This document shows positions 11,830 to 23,227 of a stretch of DNA of 64,000 bases, in pieces. Positions within the stretch are counted from its first letter, which is position 1, and each line of letters begins with the position of its first letter. A program made the translations under genes and the position numbers. Source of the DNA: Botryosphaeria dothidea (taxonomy: Eukaryota > Ascomycota > Dothideomycetes > Botryosphaeriales > Botryosphaeriaceae); contig WWBZ02000001.1 of NCBI GenBank assembly GCA_011503125.2, forward strand, positions 62,001 to 126,000, read 5' to 3'. The notes under the pieces were generated by a model. It worked only from the letters and a program-made list of their open reading frames with translations. It was not told where the DNA came from and did not search any database.

Positions 11830-11900
11830 ATGGAGTCGCGTGTTGGCCTTATCATAGGCGCTCTTGCAGCTATTTGGCTCTGCGCGGTATGAACACTATA

Positions 11901-12058
11901 TCTTGTGTTGGTATGTTGATGAACAATGATGATCTATTGATGATTGGCATGAGGAGGAAGGGCGTAGGTGGCCCACCCTCCTTATATACGTAAGTGAGTG
12001 ACTAAGCTATCTGGTGTTGCAAAAGCAATATGCAAAACACGTGATTTCCAACATCTTG
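11901..12058 (-). repeat. Solo LTR, 148 bp, copy 1, in P450 intron 1
   Basis: The LTR spans 11906-12053 (TGTTGG...CCAACA) and is flanked on both sides by the 5-bp target duplication TCTTG. It belongs to the same family as the copies at 14563 and 26889 and contains CACGTG. It lies about 20 bp after the first P450 splice donor. Confidence 0.93.
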
Positions 12059-12059
12059 T

Positions 12060-12480
12060 TACGGCGCAGCCTTCACAGGACCTGGTTGAATGGGATAAGG
12101 TGGGCGAGCGGGGCGCCGATACGCTCACGAGAGAAATTCACCCAGTAGGGTCACGTGACTCCCCAGTTCAACTGTTCAAAGCCTTGGCACTCTGAACTCA
12201 TGAACCCGCCAGTTCAGCAGTTCAACCTCTTGGCAAGCTGAACCTACGAACGAACAGATTATATAGAACTCTCCTACGTATATAAACTACGTTCCTTAGA
12301 TAGCTTTGACCTTCGTGGTCAACTTTAGCAATAGAACTTTAATAATAGAATTTGGACTTTATTGGTAATAAGGCCTTCGCACGTAGTGCTCAGTCTTCAG
12401 TCGTCTACTCGTTCCTCGCGTACCTCTTCTTGTACCCACTCAAGGAAAACCCTTCGATAGGTTTCCACCCTCTTTGGTGT
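12060..12480 (+). repeat. Diverged LTR-like sequence
   Basis: Contains GTCACGTGAC, two imperfect direct repeats built on CAGTTCAAC and CTTGGCA (about 12163-12245), a TATATAA box near 12280, and a block (about 12260-12345) that resembles 25975-26060. It is probably a solo LTR of another family inside the P450 gene. I could not fix its ends or a target duplication. Confidence 0.5.
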
Positions 12481-13530
12481 TTGGATCCTTAGAGGCAGAG
12501 GCCTGCTCGTTACATATCTCTGTTAGCACAATAAAAGATAATGTTGCCATTCATAGGTCTTGTCCAAATCAATCGCGTCAGGACTTGGAAATATACCCGG
12601 ATCATGGTACACAAAACTGTCGTCACTTCCGCTCCTCTTTTACACCCTATCCGGCCGCCGTATCTTCTTTGTGGACTCTTGACACAAAGCCTACGGAAAC
12701 ATAGTACGAATTTCGCCCACAGAAGTGTCAGTTTGCGGCCCAGCTGCGGTGAAGCCGATATACTCCATCGGAACGCGTCTTGAAAAAACGAAATGGTACC
12801 AGGATTTCTCCATGTCGAACGTCCTTGGCTTATTTGAGCTAAGAGATACCGCCGCTCATGGAAAACGGCGAAAGCTCCTTGCTGGGCCGTTGAGTAAAAC
12901 TCGGATCCGAAATACTTGGGAGAGGACGATGATGCATCTTACTGGAGTTGCTGTAAAGAAGTTGCAACAGGTCTCTACGGAGTAGAGCAAAGTTGACGTT
13001 GCGTGGTGGTGGAGGATGATGACAGCTGATGTCGCTGGAGAGCTGGTGTTTGGGGAGAACTTCAATACGATCGAGACAGGCGAGGTATGTTTGAACCTTT
13101 GGTGGCAGTGTCCAGCTCTTTACTGTTCCAAGCGCATTTCTGCCTTACAAAGATCACCTAGAACCGGGTGTTGGCGATCTTGTAGTTCATGGCTAACTAC
13201 TGTGGTGTGCGTGGTGTAGAAAAATGAGTACATAGAGGCAATGAACTGTCTCATGATCGTTGGAGGTATCAACGCTGAGCTTCCTTACGTGGTGAAGTTT
13301 CTTCAAGTGATACCTCTGCCAGGATTGCGCAAATACGTCAAGTACCGGGAGGTTCTCGACAAGTACAATTGTGCAGCAGTAAACAACGCGCACAAACACA
13401 AGGGGGAGCAGATCATCTTCTCTCCCCTGGTGGGTGAAAGCGAGACCTTGACGGACGAAGAAATCATGGTCGAAGCTACCGATCTCGCCATTGCTGGCAC
13501 GGATACCACTTCGATCCCTTTGACTTTCAT

Positions 13531-13765
13531 GGTATGTGAGGCAGCAAAGCCGAAATGATGGTATTGCTTTCAACTGAAAATCTATGTACAAGGAGAAAGG
13601 AAAGAGAGTCTGGAAAGAGAGGGCGAAGGGTAAATATACCCAGTCGCTTAGCGCTGGGCCCGTGCCCTAGTGCCTGACCGAGTTATCCTTGGTACAGCTG
13701 GGGCCTCTGGTTGCTGTTGAGTTTCTACCCAGTTGCCTGGGGTGGTAGCGCTTGAGGGGCCTGAC
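13531..13765. other. Extra sequence inside a P450 intron, possibly retroelement-derived
   Basis: The P450 exon ends at a GTATGT donor after the I-helix and resumes near 13766. The intervening DNA is several times longer than other introns here. On the minus strand it reads as a short basic tail (PRITRSGTRARAQR) that resembles retroelement polyprotein ends. No target duplication was found. Confidence 0.4.
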
Positions 13766-14557
13766 ATGGTATGGGTCATTCTATCAAGGCCGGAACTCCA
13801 ACACCAACTAAAAGAGGAGGTGGCAACATTGCCAGACGACTTCACCGACACACAAGTTGAGGAGCTTCGTCTCTTGAACGCAGTGATCAATGAAAGCATG
13901 AGACTTTGGGGTCCGTCCCAAGGAACATTCCCCCGTTGTTCACCCCGCGACGGCATGGATCTCGGCGGTTACTACATCCCGGCAGGTGTCACGGTTGGTT
14001 CTCAATCTTATACAGTTCACCGTCTGGAGAGTCTCTTCAAAAACGCCAATGAGTAAGTTATCCAATCTTTGACGGACCATATGATGTATTGAGTCACTCA
14101 TGTCTCGCAGATTCGATCCAACGAGATGGTACCAGCCCGTGTCCGAGCTTTCTAAAGCTTGCTACATGCCTTTCGGCGCAGGATCTCGGACGTGTCTTGG
14201 AATACACTTTGCACACATTGAGATGCGCCTCGCATTGGCGCATTTTTTTCAGGCGCTGCCGGGGAGCAAAACTTGCTCCATCAACTACTCCGCAGAGCAT
14301 GGAATTTGTCAATTTTTTCAATGTATGGCCTAGATCGGGCAAGTGTGAGCTTATTCTCACACCTTTACAAAGTTGAAGCATATAGCCAAACATTCAAGTA
14401 TTGCCCCCCGGAAACATTATCACCCCACTGTTTTCTTATCGATTGTCGGTACTCCCTATGGGGTATTTAAGTCTGATCCGCTGCCTTTGCACTTCTTGAA
14501 GGCCGGCTCTCATGACGCAAGTGTAATAGGTAAGGATAGAATAGAAATCTGTATTCG

Positions 14558-14715
14558 GAATCCGTTGGGAATCACGTATTTTGCATATTGCTTTTGCAAC
14601 ACCAGATAGCTTAGTCACTCACTTACGTATATAAGGAGGGTGGGCCACCTATGCCCTTCCTCCTCATGCCAATCATCAATGGATCATCGTTGTTCATCAA
14701 CAATCCAACAGAATC
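14558..14715 (+). repeat. Solo LTR, 148 bp, copy 2
   Basis: The LTR spans 14563-14710 in the opposite orientation to copy 1 and is flanked by the perfect 5-bp target duplication GAATC. The first base is C instead of T, and CACGTG has become CACGTA. Together with copy 1 it brackets the P450 pseudogene as an inverted pair. Confidence 0.93.
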
Positions 14716-14879
14716 ATCTCTACCTCGGTATTGGCATTATTTCCAAACCTTCTCTGGTATATCCGCAAAACTGGATGTGCCTGCGGAGCAGCCCGACTGC
14801 CAAGTACCCTGGAGTGGTCCCCAAATTTACCCAAGATATAGAGAGAGCAGCCATCTCCCAAGCCACAGAGATGGAGTAA

Positions 14880-15665
14880 GGTATAGGCGCTCCACTCTGC
14901 CAGAAATGTCTTAGACCTGAAGCATTGGCGGGCATGTTCTTCGGAGTACTTGGATCATATTACTTAGCTGAACACTTCAGCCGCAAACTATCTCTATCTG
15001 GTTTCATTTCTCTCTTTATGATGGGTGCAGCTCGATAACAGGATCAACTAGCAAGGTTTCTGTTCTCATCATAGGCCGTGCAATTGCAGGGATCGGAATT
15101 GGCGCTACGGCACCCGTCATCCAAATGCATACTTTTAGAACTGTAGGATGCCATGTGAAAGCACTGATGAAAATGCGCCAGATACATCGCAGAGATTACT
15201 CCGCCTTATAGGAGAGGCAGAGTCATTGGATTCTACGACATCGGTTCCCATGGCGCGCAGATGTGTAGGTTCTGCGTCAACCGCACCATCAATCCTGCAG
15301 ATACAGACAGTCTCAGCATTCACATTTTCTTAGAAACTCGTTAAGTTAATATTAAGGATGGCATGCCGCAGTGACAACCTCAATTGTATATCCAGATGCT
15401 TCCGGGACTCATCATGCTCGTCGTAACGCCGTTCTGTACGTAGACGCCGCGTTGTCTGGTCAAGAAAGACCGTTTCAAGGATGCGGAGCGTAAAATTTGC
15501 AAGATCAGAAACACCCCCGCCAGTGATCCATACATCGAGACGGGAGAGATGCGGGCAGAGGTTGCGTACGAGGCGGACCTGGCTGTGCAGAATCCTACCT
15601 TAAAGTCGCGGTTGAAGAAAGAGATCGGGAATAGGATTGCCATCGGTTTGTGTCTGATGTAAAAT
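14880..15665 (+). pseudogene. MFS transporter relic (sugar or quinate type)
   Basis: Fragments of a 12-helix permease appear in shifting frames. They include GVLGSYYLAEHFSRKLSLSG, then VLIIGRAIAGIGIGATAP (the helix 4 region), then LPGLIMLVVTPF followed in another frame by remnants of the loop after helix 6, and EVAYEADLAVQNPTLKSR with a TAA soon after. Order and spacing fit one ancestral gene that has lost segments and frame. It follows the P450 relic directly and may have belonged to the same lost set. Confidence 0.72.
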
Positions 15666-16658
15666 GGCCCAGAGGCTTGAATGCAGAGGTTGGATGCTGG
15701 CTTCTGCATGTGTTGAAACATAACCGGCGTGAACATCATCACTTGCGGATCCTTACCACTGATACTGCGCCCTCACTGGCAAAGATTACTACATACTCGC
15801 CATGAATATTGATGAACCTTGGATCTGCGTGTAGTCTTCCACAGTGCGAGTCCATTCGATGGAGTTACGACACCAATGGTGCTATTATATGTACAGAAGC
15901 ACGGACGAATTTATATTTCATTGGCGGCCTCAATCATAAAAGTAGAACTGCTCTACATGTTGGGAGGAACAGGGTCTGATTGAACCAAGGGTCAACACCG
16001 AGAATTTGTTATATAGCTACTATATAAGAGGGACCGGGTCACCTCGATGAACTTCACTCCCTATACAAACAACCCATTTGTTCAATACTACAGGTATAGA
16101 TGGCTGGTGTGGAAAGCCATGGAAGTCAACCAAATGAATATGGAAGTAGAGCCATGACTACTTCGTAAGATGAAGTTGCTGGCGAGGTAATGCGGGAAAT
16201 AGCCGTGATCGAGTACATGCACCGACTCGCGGAATTGCTTTAGGATAATGTTTCGGGAGTTGTTCCGAAATAAAGCAACGTTCTTCAAGTAACTAAGTGA
16301 TAACCCTCAGACTGCAGCAATGATCATGCTGGGAGACAGCTATTAGAAGGGTTTGATCTGTTGCCTATCCTTTTTGGATTGCGGATGGCGCGTACTGGAC
16401 TGCATGAACGCACGGGAGCCCGGCTTATCGGGCCAAGATCGCAGGCCACAGACTGTGGCACAGTCAGCCCTCGACCAACCCCGTGTCACGTCCGCTTCAC
16501 CTCCACCCCATCAACGCGAAGGTATGCAAGTTGCGACCGCTGCCCGCAATCGCGTCCTCGTTTGTATCCACCCTCTTCGATCGCCGGATTTGTGCTCTAT
16601 CTACTCTTCTTCAACTACTACCGTGCAACGCGTTCATTTTCCTTCCGCTACTGCAGTC
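15666..16658. other. Intergenic, kinase upstream side
   Basis: No convincing gene. A TATATAAGAGG box near 16020 is followed by short open stretches (from 16047 and 16100) that stop quickly. The frame upstream of the kinase ATG is open from 16353 but is low-complexity and is taken as leader. Confidence 0.4.
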
Positions 16659-18091
16659 ATGGCTTCTTCGCCAAACACCCCACCTGCCGATCAACCCACA
16701 GATCTCGAGGCCTGGCGGTTAATCGACACCGGTGCTCCTTGCGAGTGGGCAAAAGACTATCGGCCTGGTGATTTTCACCCAGTCAACCTTGGGACCAGTT
16801 TTCCGATGGCAGGTATAAGGTCATTTGCAAACTGGGAGATGGTTCATACTCCACCGTGTGGCTGTCCGTCGATTTACGGTGAGTCCTATAAGTTTTCACT
16901 CTTTCATTCTTTTTTCATGGTTTGTTCAATTAGATTCCAACGAAAACCTTCATTGCAGCACGCCACGGTATGTGGCTCTCAAGATCATGGTCGCGGAAGC
17001 ATCAACTACGGACATGGAGCTTTCCATTCTCAACCATCTCGCACAGCTGGCCCCGGAAGACACAAATTCTGAGCATGTGACTACATCGTTAGATACCTTG
17101 AGGTATGATGGACCCAATGGAACACACCGGTGCCTTGTATTTGAGCTCATGGGTCCGACCGCGGCATCGCTGGTCGAAGAACTGCCAGAGAACAAACCTA
17201 AGAAATTCGGAAAACCACAGAGATATCCATACTGGATTGCCAAGAGAGTCTTGCATCATACACTGCGAGGACTTGCCTTCCTGCACCAGAATGGCGTGGT
17301 GCACGGCGACGTGCAGCCTGGCAATCTACTCTTCGCAATCGACGACATCCGCGCCACGAGTGAGGCAGAACTGAAGCAAGATCAGACCAGTACAGCAGTA
17401 CCTGTGGAGTGCGTGGATTGTAAGGACGATAGATGGGCGCCAAAACAACTCTACCTCAAACAGTCTCTCCACCAACGCGTGCGATTGGGCTCCGATCTTT
17501 GTGTTAAGCTGTCGGACCTCGGAACAGGTAGGCTCTTCAGAAAGCAAAGGAATAGAGTGCGCTAACTGTTCGCATTAAGCTTTCTGGGCAACTAGCCCGC
17601 CAAGCAACACCCTCACGCCTCTGGAGCTGCGCGCTCCAGAGCTGATACTCCACAAACCCTTCGGCACTGGCATTGACATATGGAGCTTCGGGTGTCTTAT
17701 CTTCGAGGTCTTGACTGGCAAGCAGCTCTTCGCAGTGATGATGTTGGGACACGAGCAGGAGGAACAGGACGAGGCCGACAACGACCATCTGATCCAGATC
17801 AACGAGATCATTGGGCCACTGCCGCAGGCAATCATGGATGCCTGGCCGCGCGCTCCTAAATGGTACGGCCCAGAAAGCCAGCGCTTGCAGCCATACACCA
17901 ATCTCGATGGTGGGGGCGAGCCTTACAAATTCGAGTCGCTTGACGTTTTGTTCACGCAACAGAAGCCGCCAGAAATCAACGACGAAGAGTCCAGAACTGT
18001 GTGTAAGCTCATGCAGCATATTTTTCAATATGATCCAACCCAGCTATCGTCAGCGGTGGAGATACTTAAACACCCTTGGTTCTTGGAATAG
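16659..18091 (+). CDS. SRPK-like serine/threonine protein kinase, one frameshift
   Basis: A kinase of the fungal SRPK family, whose best-known members phosphorylate SR-type splicing proteins. Start ATG is 16659. Introns are 16879-16958 and 17528-17579, both GT-AG. The Gly-rich loop reads KLGDGSYSTVWL, the ATP lysine is in VALKIM, the catalytic loop reads HGDVQPGN (Gln where most kinases have Lys, as often in this fungal group), and the metal loop reads SDLGTG. Then come APELIL and IDIWSFGCLIFEVLTG. Near 16791-16793 the frame needs one extra base in a GGG run to join the N-terminus (DYRPGDFHPVNLG) to the Gly loop, so this is either a homopolymer error or a recent break. About 430 residues if continuous. 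Confidence 0.85.
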
Positions 18092-18174
18092 AAAAGAGAT
18101 ATGCATTTCGCCCTTAAGCTAATCTGTCCTCGTCATGCGCGAGTAGTAATGGACTTATTACCTGGCTTGATAGC

Positions 18175-18489
18175 CTAATCCTTCTTCCGTCCATAGTCCC
18201 AATCAACATTAGCCTCTGTTTCATCGACGCTTCTCTTTCCATAGTCCCAGTCGACATTGGCATCTGTATGGGCGGCCTCATCACTCCTCTTTCCGTAGTC
18301 CCAATCAACGTCAGCCTCTGTCTCGCCGGCTTCAACGCTTCTCTTTCCATAGTCCCAGTCGAGCTCGGCATCAGACGTTGTGGATTCCGTAGAGGGGGCC
18401 TCCACAGCGCTGGGGTTTGCGATGGGATTGGCAATGGCTCTCGTGGCGAGGAGGCCCAGAAGGGCGCTAAGAGTGATAGAGGCCTTCAT
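18175..18489 (-). CDS. Secreted Kex2-processed repeat precursor with four DWDYG units
   Basis: A 104-residue single-exon protein. Residues 1-20 form a signal peptide (hydrophobic SALLGLLATRAIA). Four repeats follow, each with an acidic spacer (such as SVEAGETEA) and a core of LDWDYG or VDWDYG. Three cores are followed by KR, the Kex2 site, and the last by RKKD. The coding repeat has a period of about 54 bp and varies at the DNA level. This layout is known from fungal KEP proteins, which include the precursors of ustiloxin- and asperipin-type cyclic peptides and of alpha-factor-like pheromones. The product would be short WDYG-containing peptides exported through the Golgi. No DUF3328 (UstYa) oxidase or peptidase gene is visible nearby, so modification is unproven. 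It is transcribed convergently with the kinase. Confidence 0.85.
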   Translation of the reverse strand: MKASITLSALLGLLATRAIANPIANPSAVEAPSTESTTSDAELDWDYGKRSVEAGETEADVDWDYGKRSDEAAHTDANVDWDYGKRSVDETEANVDWDYGRKKD

Positions 18490-19680
18490 CTTAGTGACAG
18501 AAAGCTGGACGGTTCTACGTTAGCATCGCTTTGCCGTATCGAAACACCCAGATTAAGACACTTACGACGTTTGAAAGAGATTGCAGATGCAGAAGATGCT
18601 GTGTTTGGTGTACTAAAGAAATGGGATGTGCAGCACCATGGTATTTATGCGTTAGGAGGGGCTCAGCACCATGAGTTCCCAGCTCCGTGCACAACGGCGC
18701 TTTTTCCCGTTTGCACACGGTCAGGATTGAGAAGCTGACGATGACATGCGCAGTCTAGATCTTTCAACTGCTGGAGTAATGGCCGGACCTCGCTCCGTCG
18801 AGCCGAATGTAGTGGCAAAGCCGCGGTAAGCGATAGATTGTTGTGGGGCAACCTCGCATGGTGTGATTCAAAATAGCCTGGATGCTGACATCCGGATTTG
18901 AGACAGGATTTCGCCATGCTCACATCACTAGAATAGGCAAGTCAAGGATCAATTTTAGCGCCACCAACACCAATGTCATCTATCTTCTCCGTCGGAGAAT
19001 TCCATAACATTGCAGCCACCATGCGCCTATGACCAGGGACTTTGTCAGCTGGAGGACATTACGCGTACCGGACCGACTTCGAGCCTAAGTTCGATTACTG
19101 TGGGACAGGAATTAGCGACTACTACGGCTGTAGACACAGCTACAATCTCGAGTACTGTTGTATAGCTAAACTGGTCAAGTAGAGAAAAGGCGGCAACGTC
19201 TTAATACGAAGCGCGATAGAGTAGCGAGTAGAAGCACGCCATCAAGCAGTGGGCGTAAGGCGGACGCTGCGGTCATATTCTCGGGCGTGGTCGAGATGTA
19301 GGCCGGGCATACCTTCACTTTATGACTTGTCCGTTGAAAAATTGCCCTATTCTAATTATCTGCAACCCCGAGCATGTTTGTGGAAAGCGGCAGGATTGAT
19401 CCATGTGGCTGCGCAGGGGGGAGTATGCTACCACGCGGATATGTCGTTAAAGTTTCCATGGCGTTCCATGATTCTTGTTCGGGTGGCATATAAAATGCAG
19501 TGGGGTAGAGATGTTGGCTTATGCTTAAGCAAACCAATGGGAGGACGGACAAAGTATCTTATGACGGTTTGTGTGGGGAATAAGTTCAGATTACTAAGGG
19601 TGGACTCAGGCATATATCTTGGCACATATACGACTTATGTTGCAAGCGCTACGATGACAATGGCCCTATCCAGAAGCAGA
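18490..19680. other. Intergenic, upstream of the repeat precursor
   Basis: Nothing recognisable as a gene. The first several hundred bases are the 5' region of the minus-strand precursor. Beyond about 19000 the sequence grades into retroelement debris. Confidence 0.4.
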
Positions 19681-19689
19681 GCATCTGAC

Positions 19690-20160
19690 AGCAATGGATC
19701 TCCATGCAGTTGCAAGATAACGAGGACGTCAAGAAGTATATTGAGAAATGGACAAACGCTCTCAGAGCCTATCAACGCGCGAAGATGAAGGTCAGCGATG
19801 AAGAGCTTGAGGCCCTCCAATTGTTCACCAGCGTCACCATCAGCAAGCGCTTCACTCGTTGGGTTCGACGATATACACACTCGCCTGCGCCGCCAAGAGA
19901 CATATATGCTGGAGGGTATCATGAAGGACCTCATGGACGACGTGTGCGTCTCAAAGCAAGACGGCACTCCGACAATCGTTGCAGCCAGCCTTAGGAACAA
20001 CAATATCATCAAGCGAAAGGGCTGTCGCGGCAAGGGCAAGGGCAATAAGGGCAAGGATGACAAAACCAGCTAAGCGCGGTTGCTGCGGCAAGCGGCATAA
20101 AGACGCAGTTTGCTACCACTGAAAAGAGGTAGATAGGTTCAGTACAAAGCCGAAGGCTGA
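19690..20160 (+). pseudogene. Copia-type Gag relic
   Basis: Readable in two overlapping frames: VKKYIEKWTNALRAYQRAKM and ALQLFTSVTISKRFT, then a Lys/Gly-rich tail and, after a TAA, a zinc-knuckle-like CCGKRHKDAVCYH with a stop behind it. This is the order of a Copia Gag, helical core followed by CCHC knuckle. Frame changes and stops show it is dead. Confidence 0.6.
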
Positions 20161-22900
20161 CTACAGGGGAGAGTAGTCAGGCGTTCAATAGTTCAGCCGA
20201 AAGGAACTGGGGGTGACGACTATGAAATGCCGGGATCCGAGATGGAGCCTGGTAGCCCGGACAGACATGAGACTCGTGGTGCACAAGACAAGTAACCGTC
20301 CGACAAATCGGAGGAGTCGCGCTCTTCAAGGTGGACGATCATTCCACAGAACCCAGAAGCTTTGCAGTTGACTCAAGAACAAGAGGGCGGGTCTGGCGTG
20401 GTAGAAGAAGATATCAGTGCTGAAAATCCACCGACTTTGCTCTGAAAAGCCTATCAAGTTGCAAGAATCGAGCAATGACTTTTCTCGTTTCCGGGAATTT
20501 TCATCCTTGGAAGAGAACGCTCCAAAGATGGCCGAGAGAATTATTGATCACATGAAGAGAGTTTATCAGAATGTTCAACGCGACCATCGACTGGCTTACG
20601 TGGAGTATGAGACTGGAAATCAGAAGGGCAATGCGAAGAATGTCACCAAGGAGCTTTTGGATGGGAAGATGATTAATTGCTTTGTTGGACACTGCATCGG
20701 TAGGCGCACCAAATTCACCATTGGGAGGAGGTTCTACACCGCTTGTGATTCCTGCACGACCACGCATCGGGTATGTTTTAGTGGATGGGAGATAAGAATC
20801 AGTACAAGCAAGTGGAAGCGAAGTACACTGTCCTGACGCCTCTCGACAGCGAATATCGCGAGGGAAAGGAGTATGGATCGACGTCACTGCCGAGAAGGAG
20901 AGCAAGAACTAGCCGTCACCTGAAAGCAACACCAATGAGGAGGATGAGCAACAAGGCGATCAACAGCAGGATAAAGACTAGAGCGAGGACGAGGGTGAAG
21001 ATGGGAATAACAAAAATGGGGTTGGGGACAAGACTTTGGAATTGGATATTCATAAGGGACTCTGCAGATTTGATCTGGAGTAGGCCTGTTGACTGCACCG
21101 GTTTCAAGTGATCCCTGTTTCTTACGTGAATGCACAGGCGAGGTTAAGATCCGTCCTTAGGGCCCTTTCGAACTGATCTGTCTTAAGCCATTTTGGGTTG
21201 ACGCACACAATATCGGACACATGGAGAACCCCACTCATTCTTGTACTCTCAACGGAACGTCGAAAGCGTAGGGCAACAGCAGGTGTTGGTGGGGTTGATA
21301 GTACAACAAATCCCACATTTGGATTGCTTGCAGGGCTCCAACGCCCGGCATGATCAGAGAGCGACCAAGATCATCGTTTCTAACCCTAAGACCGGGAACT
21401 CAAGAGTCACAGGAGGTGTGCTGAAAGCGGCTGAAAAGTATCTCAAGCGGGTGACCGGCACAACGCGAGCGACAAAAATTTCAACTAGAGAATCTGTCAC
21501 GTGGAGGTCGCCGCAGTCTTTTTCGAGGAGGTTGCATGGTGATTTTCGCGTTGATCTTAGCAGCCTTCAGCAGAGATCTACGCTTCATTCCCTGCACGAG
21601 GAAAGTGTAAGACATGGAAGCGTGCCATGATCGCCCGGGCCGCTCATGGGTAAGCAGGCATGTTGTCTTCCAATAAGCCGCAAAGGGAACTACATAAACC
21701 GCAAAAGGAACTGCATCCACAAAATGGATGTTTGTGCAAGGGCTTGGGAGGGGCAGTCGCTCGCAAGATCGACCTCTGTTGAAGCGGGGCAGCCGTTCGC
21801 TTATGACTCGCAACGTGTTGGATTGTGTGGGTTCGCAATCACCAGATAACAAGTGGCATGGATTGAGAAGGAAAGGGTCTCCAAGCCCTTCTTATCCTCA
21901 GAGTCTAGGGCTTACTACTTTAGAGCACAACTTGTGCCAATGTTTGACCTCAAACATTTATGCAAATGATTCGGCCAACACTTATGCCAATGTTTAGCTT
22001 CATTCCAACACAACGGGCCTTCGTGCAGCTGAGAACAATGTGAACCAATACCAGATGCTCCGCACCTTCTACCAAGCAGCTCAGTGCGAGAGCGGAGTCA
22101 AGTTTAGTACAAGGCACCAAGGATTTTCTGGGCCAACAGTCACACCTGGGATATATTTGTTGCATGTCCTTTCCAGATCTGAAATAGCGGCCATTCGTAA
22201 CCGCCTTGACCTTCATATTCCGTTAACAGTCAGCTGCAGACATCCTGTGATGGATCAACGGAGAGCTATTGAAACAGCGAATTATGGATCAAGACGCACC
22301 CGACACTGGGGATCCACACGCAGTGGGGGCCAAATTCCATATGAGGTCAATCTATGTGACTGCAGAGGCAGGCATCCACGGCTGATTTTTGAAGTCAGGA
22401 CTACGGCCCATTGTGAAGAGGATTGCGGTCGGCTAACTTTACGGATTGTTGGAGCTACCCTAGCATTCCTATGGAACCCCTCAGTTCATACTGGACATTG
22501 ACCAGATTCGCTTGCTTTCTGATTTGGGAATGAAATATCGGGCCACCGGGGACCGACGTAAAGCACACTACGGAGTCACTTGGCGTAAAGCTTTTCGACG
22601 ACACTCTGACGCAAAAAAGCAGCCACCCTCGGCCAAGTGCGTGTGTAGAGCTTAGCCTCTTTCAGGTATGGGTGGGCCGTACGTGGAGATCCACCTTGGC
22701 AGAATCTCCCAGTCGTTTCTCTTCACATCTATCGAAGGTTGCAAGAGCAAAACACTACACGCAAAACAATACTCCCATATGTTTTTATTACAGCTTTGAA
22801 TCGTGCGCACAGGAATATGACTGATAAGTGGCAAAGTGACTGATCAGTTTCACCGTCCACGTTTCCTAATACTAGGTCTTGGAAGCCAACCTCGCTTTCT
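20161..22900. other. Degenerate repeat-like region
   Basis: Many short open frames but none with a recognised domain or plausible splicing. It probably contains the rest of the decayed Copia element. I do not support a gene here. Confidence 0.4.
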
Positions 22901-23227
22901 GCCAGTAGACCTGATGTGATGGACAACCTTGTTCTACACCGAACCGAAGATGCAGTCAGCTTATATCGATACTGTAGCATGCATGAGGGTGTGAGCGATG
23001 ACTTCCTCCTCACACCACCAGACAGGATCTACAGTCGGCTTCCAACTACGGACTCTGCAAGAAAGCAACTCACGAAGGACTCGACCTACCTCCAGTTCAT
23101 CTATAAAAGCTAGTCAGATGCTCACCAAGCTGCTCATCATCCAGCAGCCATTCACTCCAGCTCAGGACAAAAATCAATCCGCAAAAGCTACACCTAATTC
23201 TTTTTCCAGCCCCTCACTCCAGCAAAC

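Larger units (their letters stand above)
11830..14333 (+). pseudogene. Cytochrome P450 pseudogene (first of two)
   Basis: A haem monooxygenase gene in pieces. Exon 1 (11830-11886) encodes a membrane anchor beginning MESRVGLIIGALAAIWL and ends at a GTATGA donor; a solo LTR sits in the following intron. The body resumes near 12590 with IPGSWYTKLSSLPLLFYTL, then IVRISPTEVSVCGP. The I-helix motif AGTDTTS is near 13495, the ExxR motif reads ESMR, and the haem site FGAGSRTCLG lies at about 14172-14201 with its Cys intact. In-frame stops occur at 12680 (TGA) and 12983 (TAG). A stretch of about 230 bp replaces a normal-sized intron at 13531-13765. It is a dead gene of ordinary fungal P450 type; the substrate is unknown. 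Confidence 0.88.

Noticed and set aside
16353..16658. Extended N-terminus for the kinase from an upstream ATG
   Set aside because: The stretch is low-complexity and not kinase-like; the ATG at 16659 begins the typical short N-terminal leader.
18175..18489. Repeat precursor as an alpha-factor mating pheromone
   Set aside because: The layout is similar, but the core DWDYG does not resemble the Trp-Cys-rich pheromones of filamentous ascomycetes and the spacers lack the usual dipeptidyl-aminopeptidase pattern. Kept as a KEP of unknown role.
20400..21110. Possible gene with MAERIIDHMKRVYQ and nearby frames
   Set aside because: No recognised domain, several frame changes and a location inside Copia debris; treated as repeat relic.
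18490..23000. DUF3328 (UstYa-like) oxidase near the peptide precursor
   Set aside because: I searched by eye for the HCxxxxR-type motifs on both strands and found none in a plausible frame.
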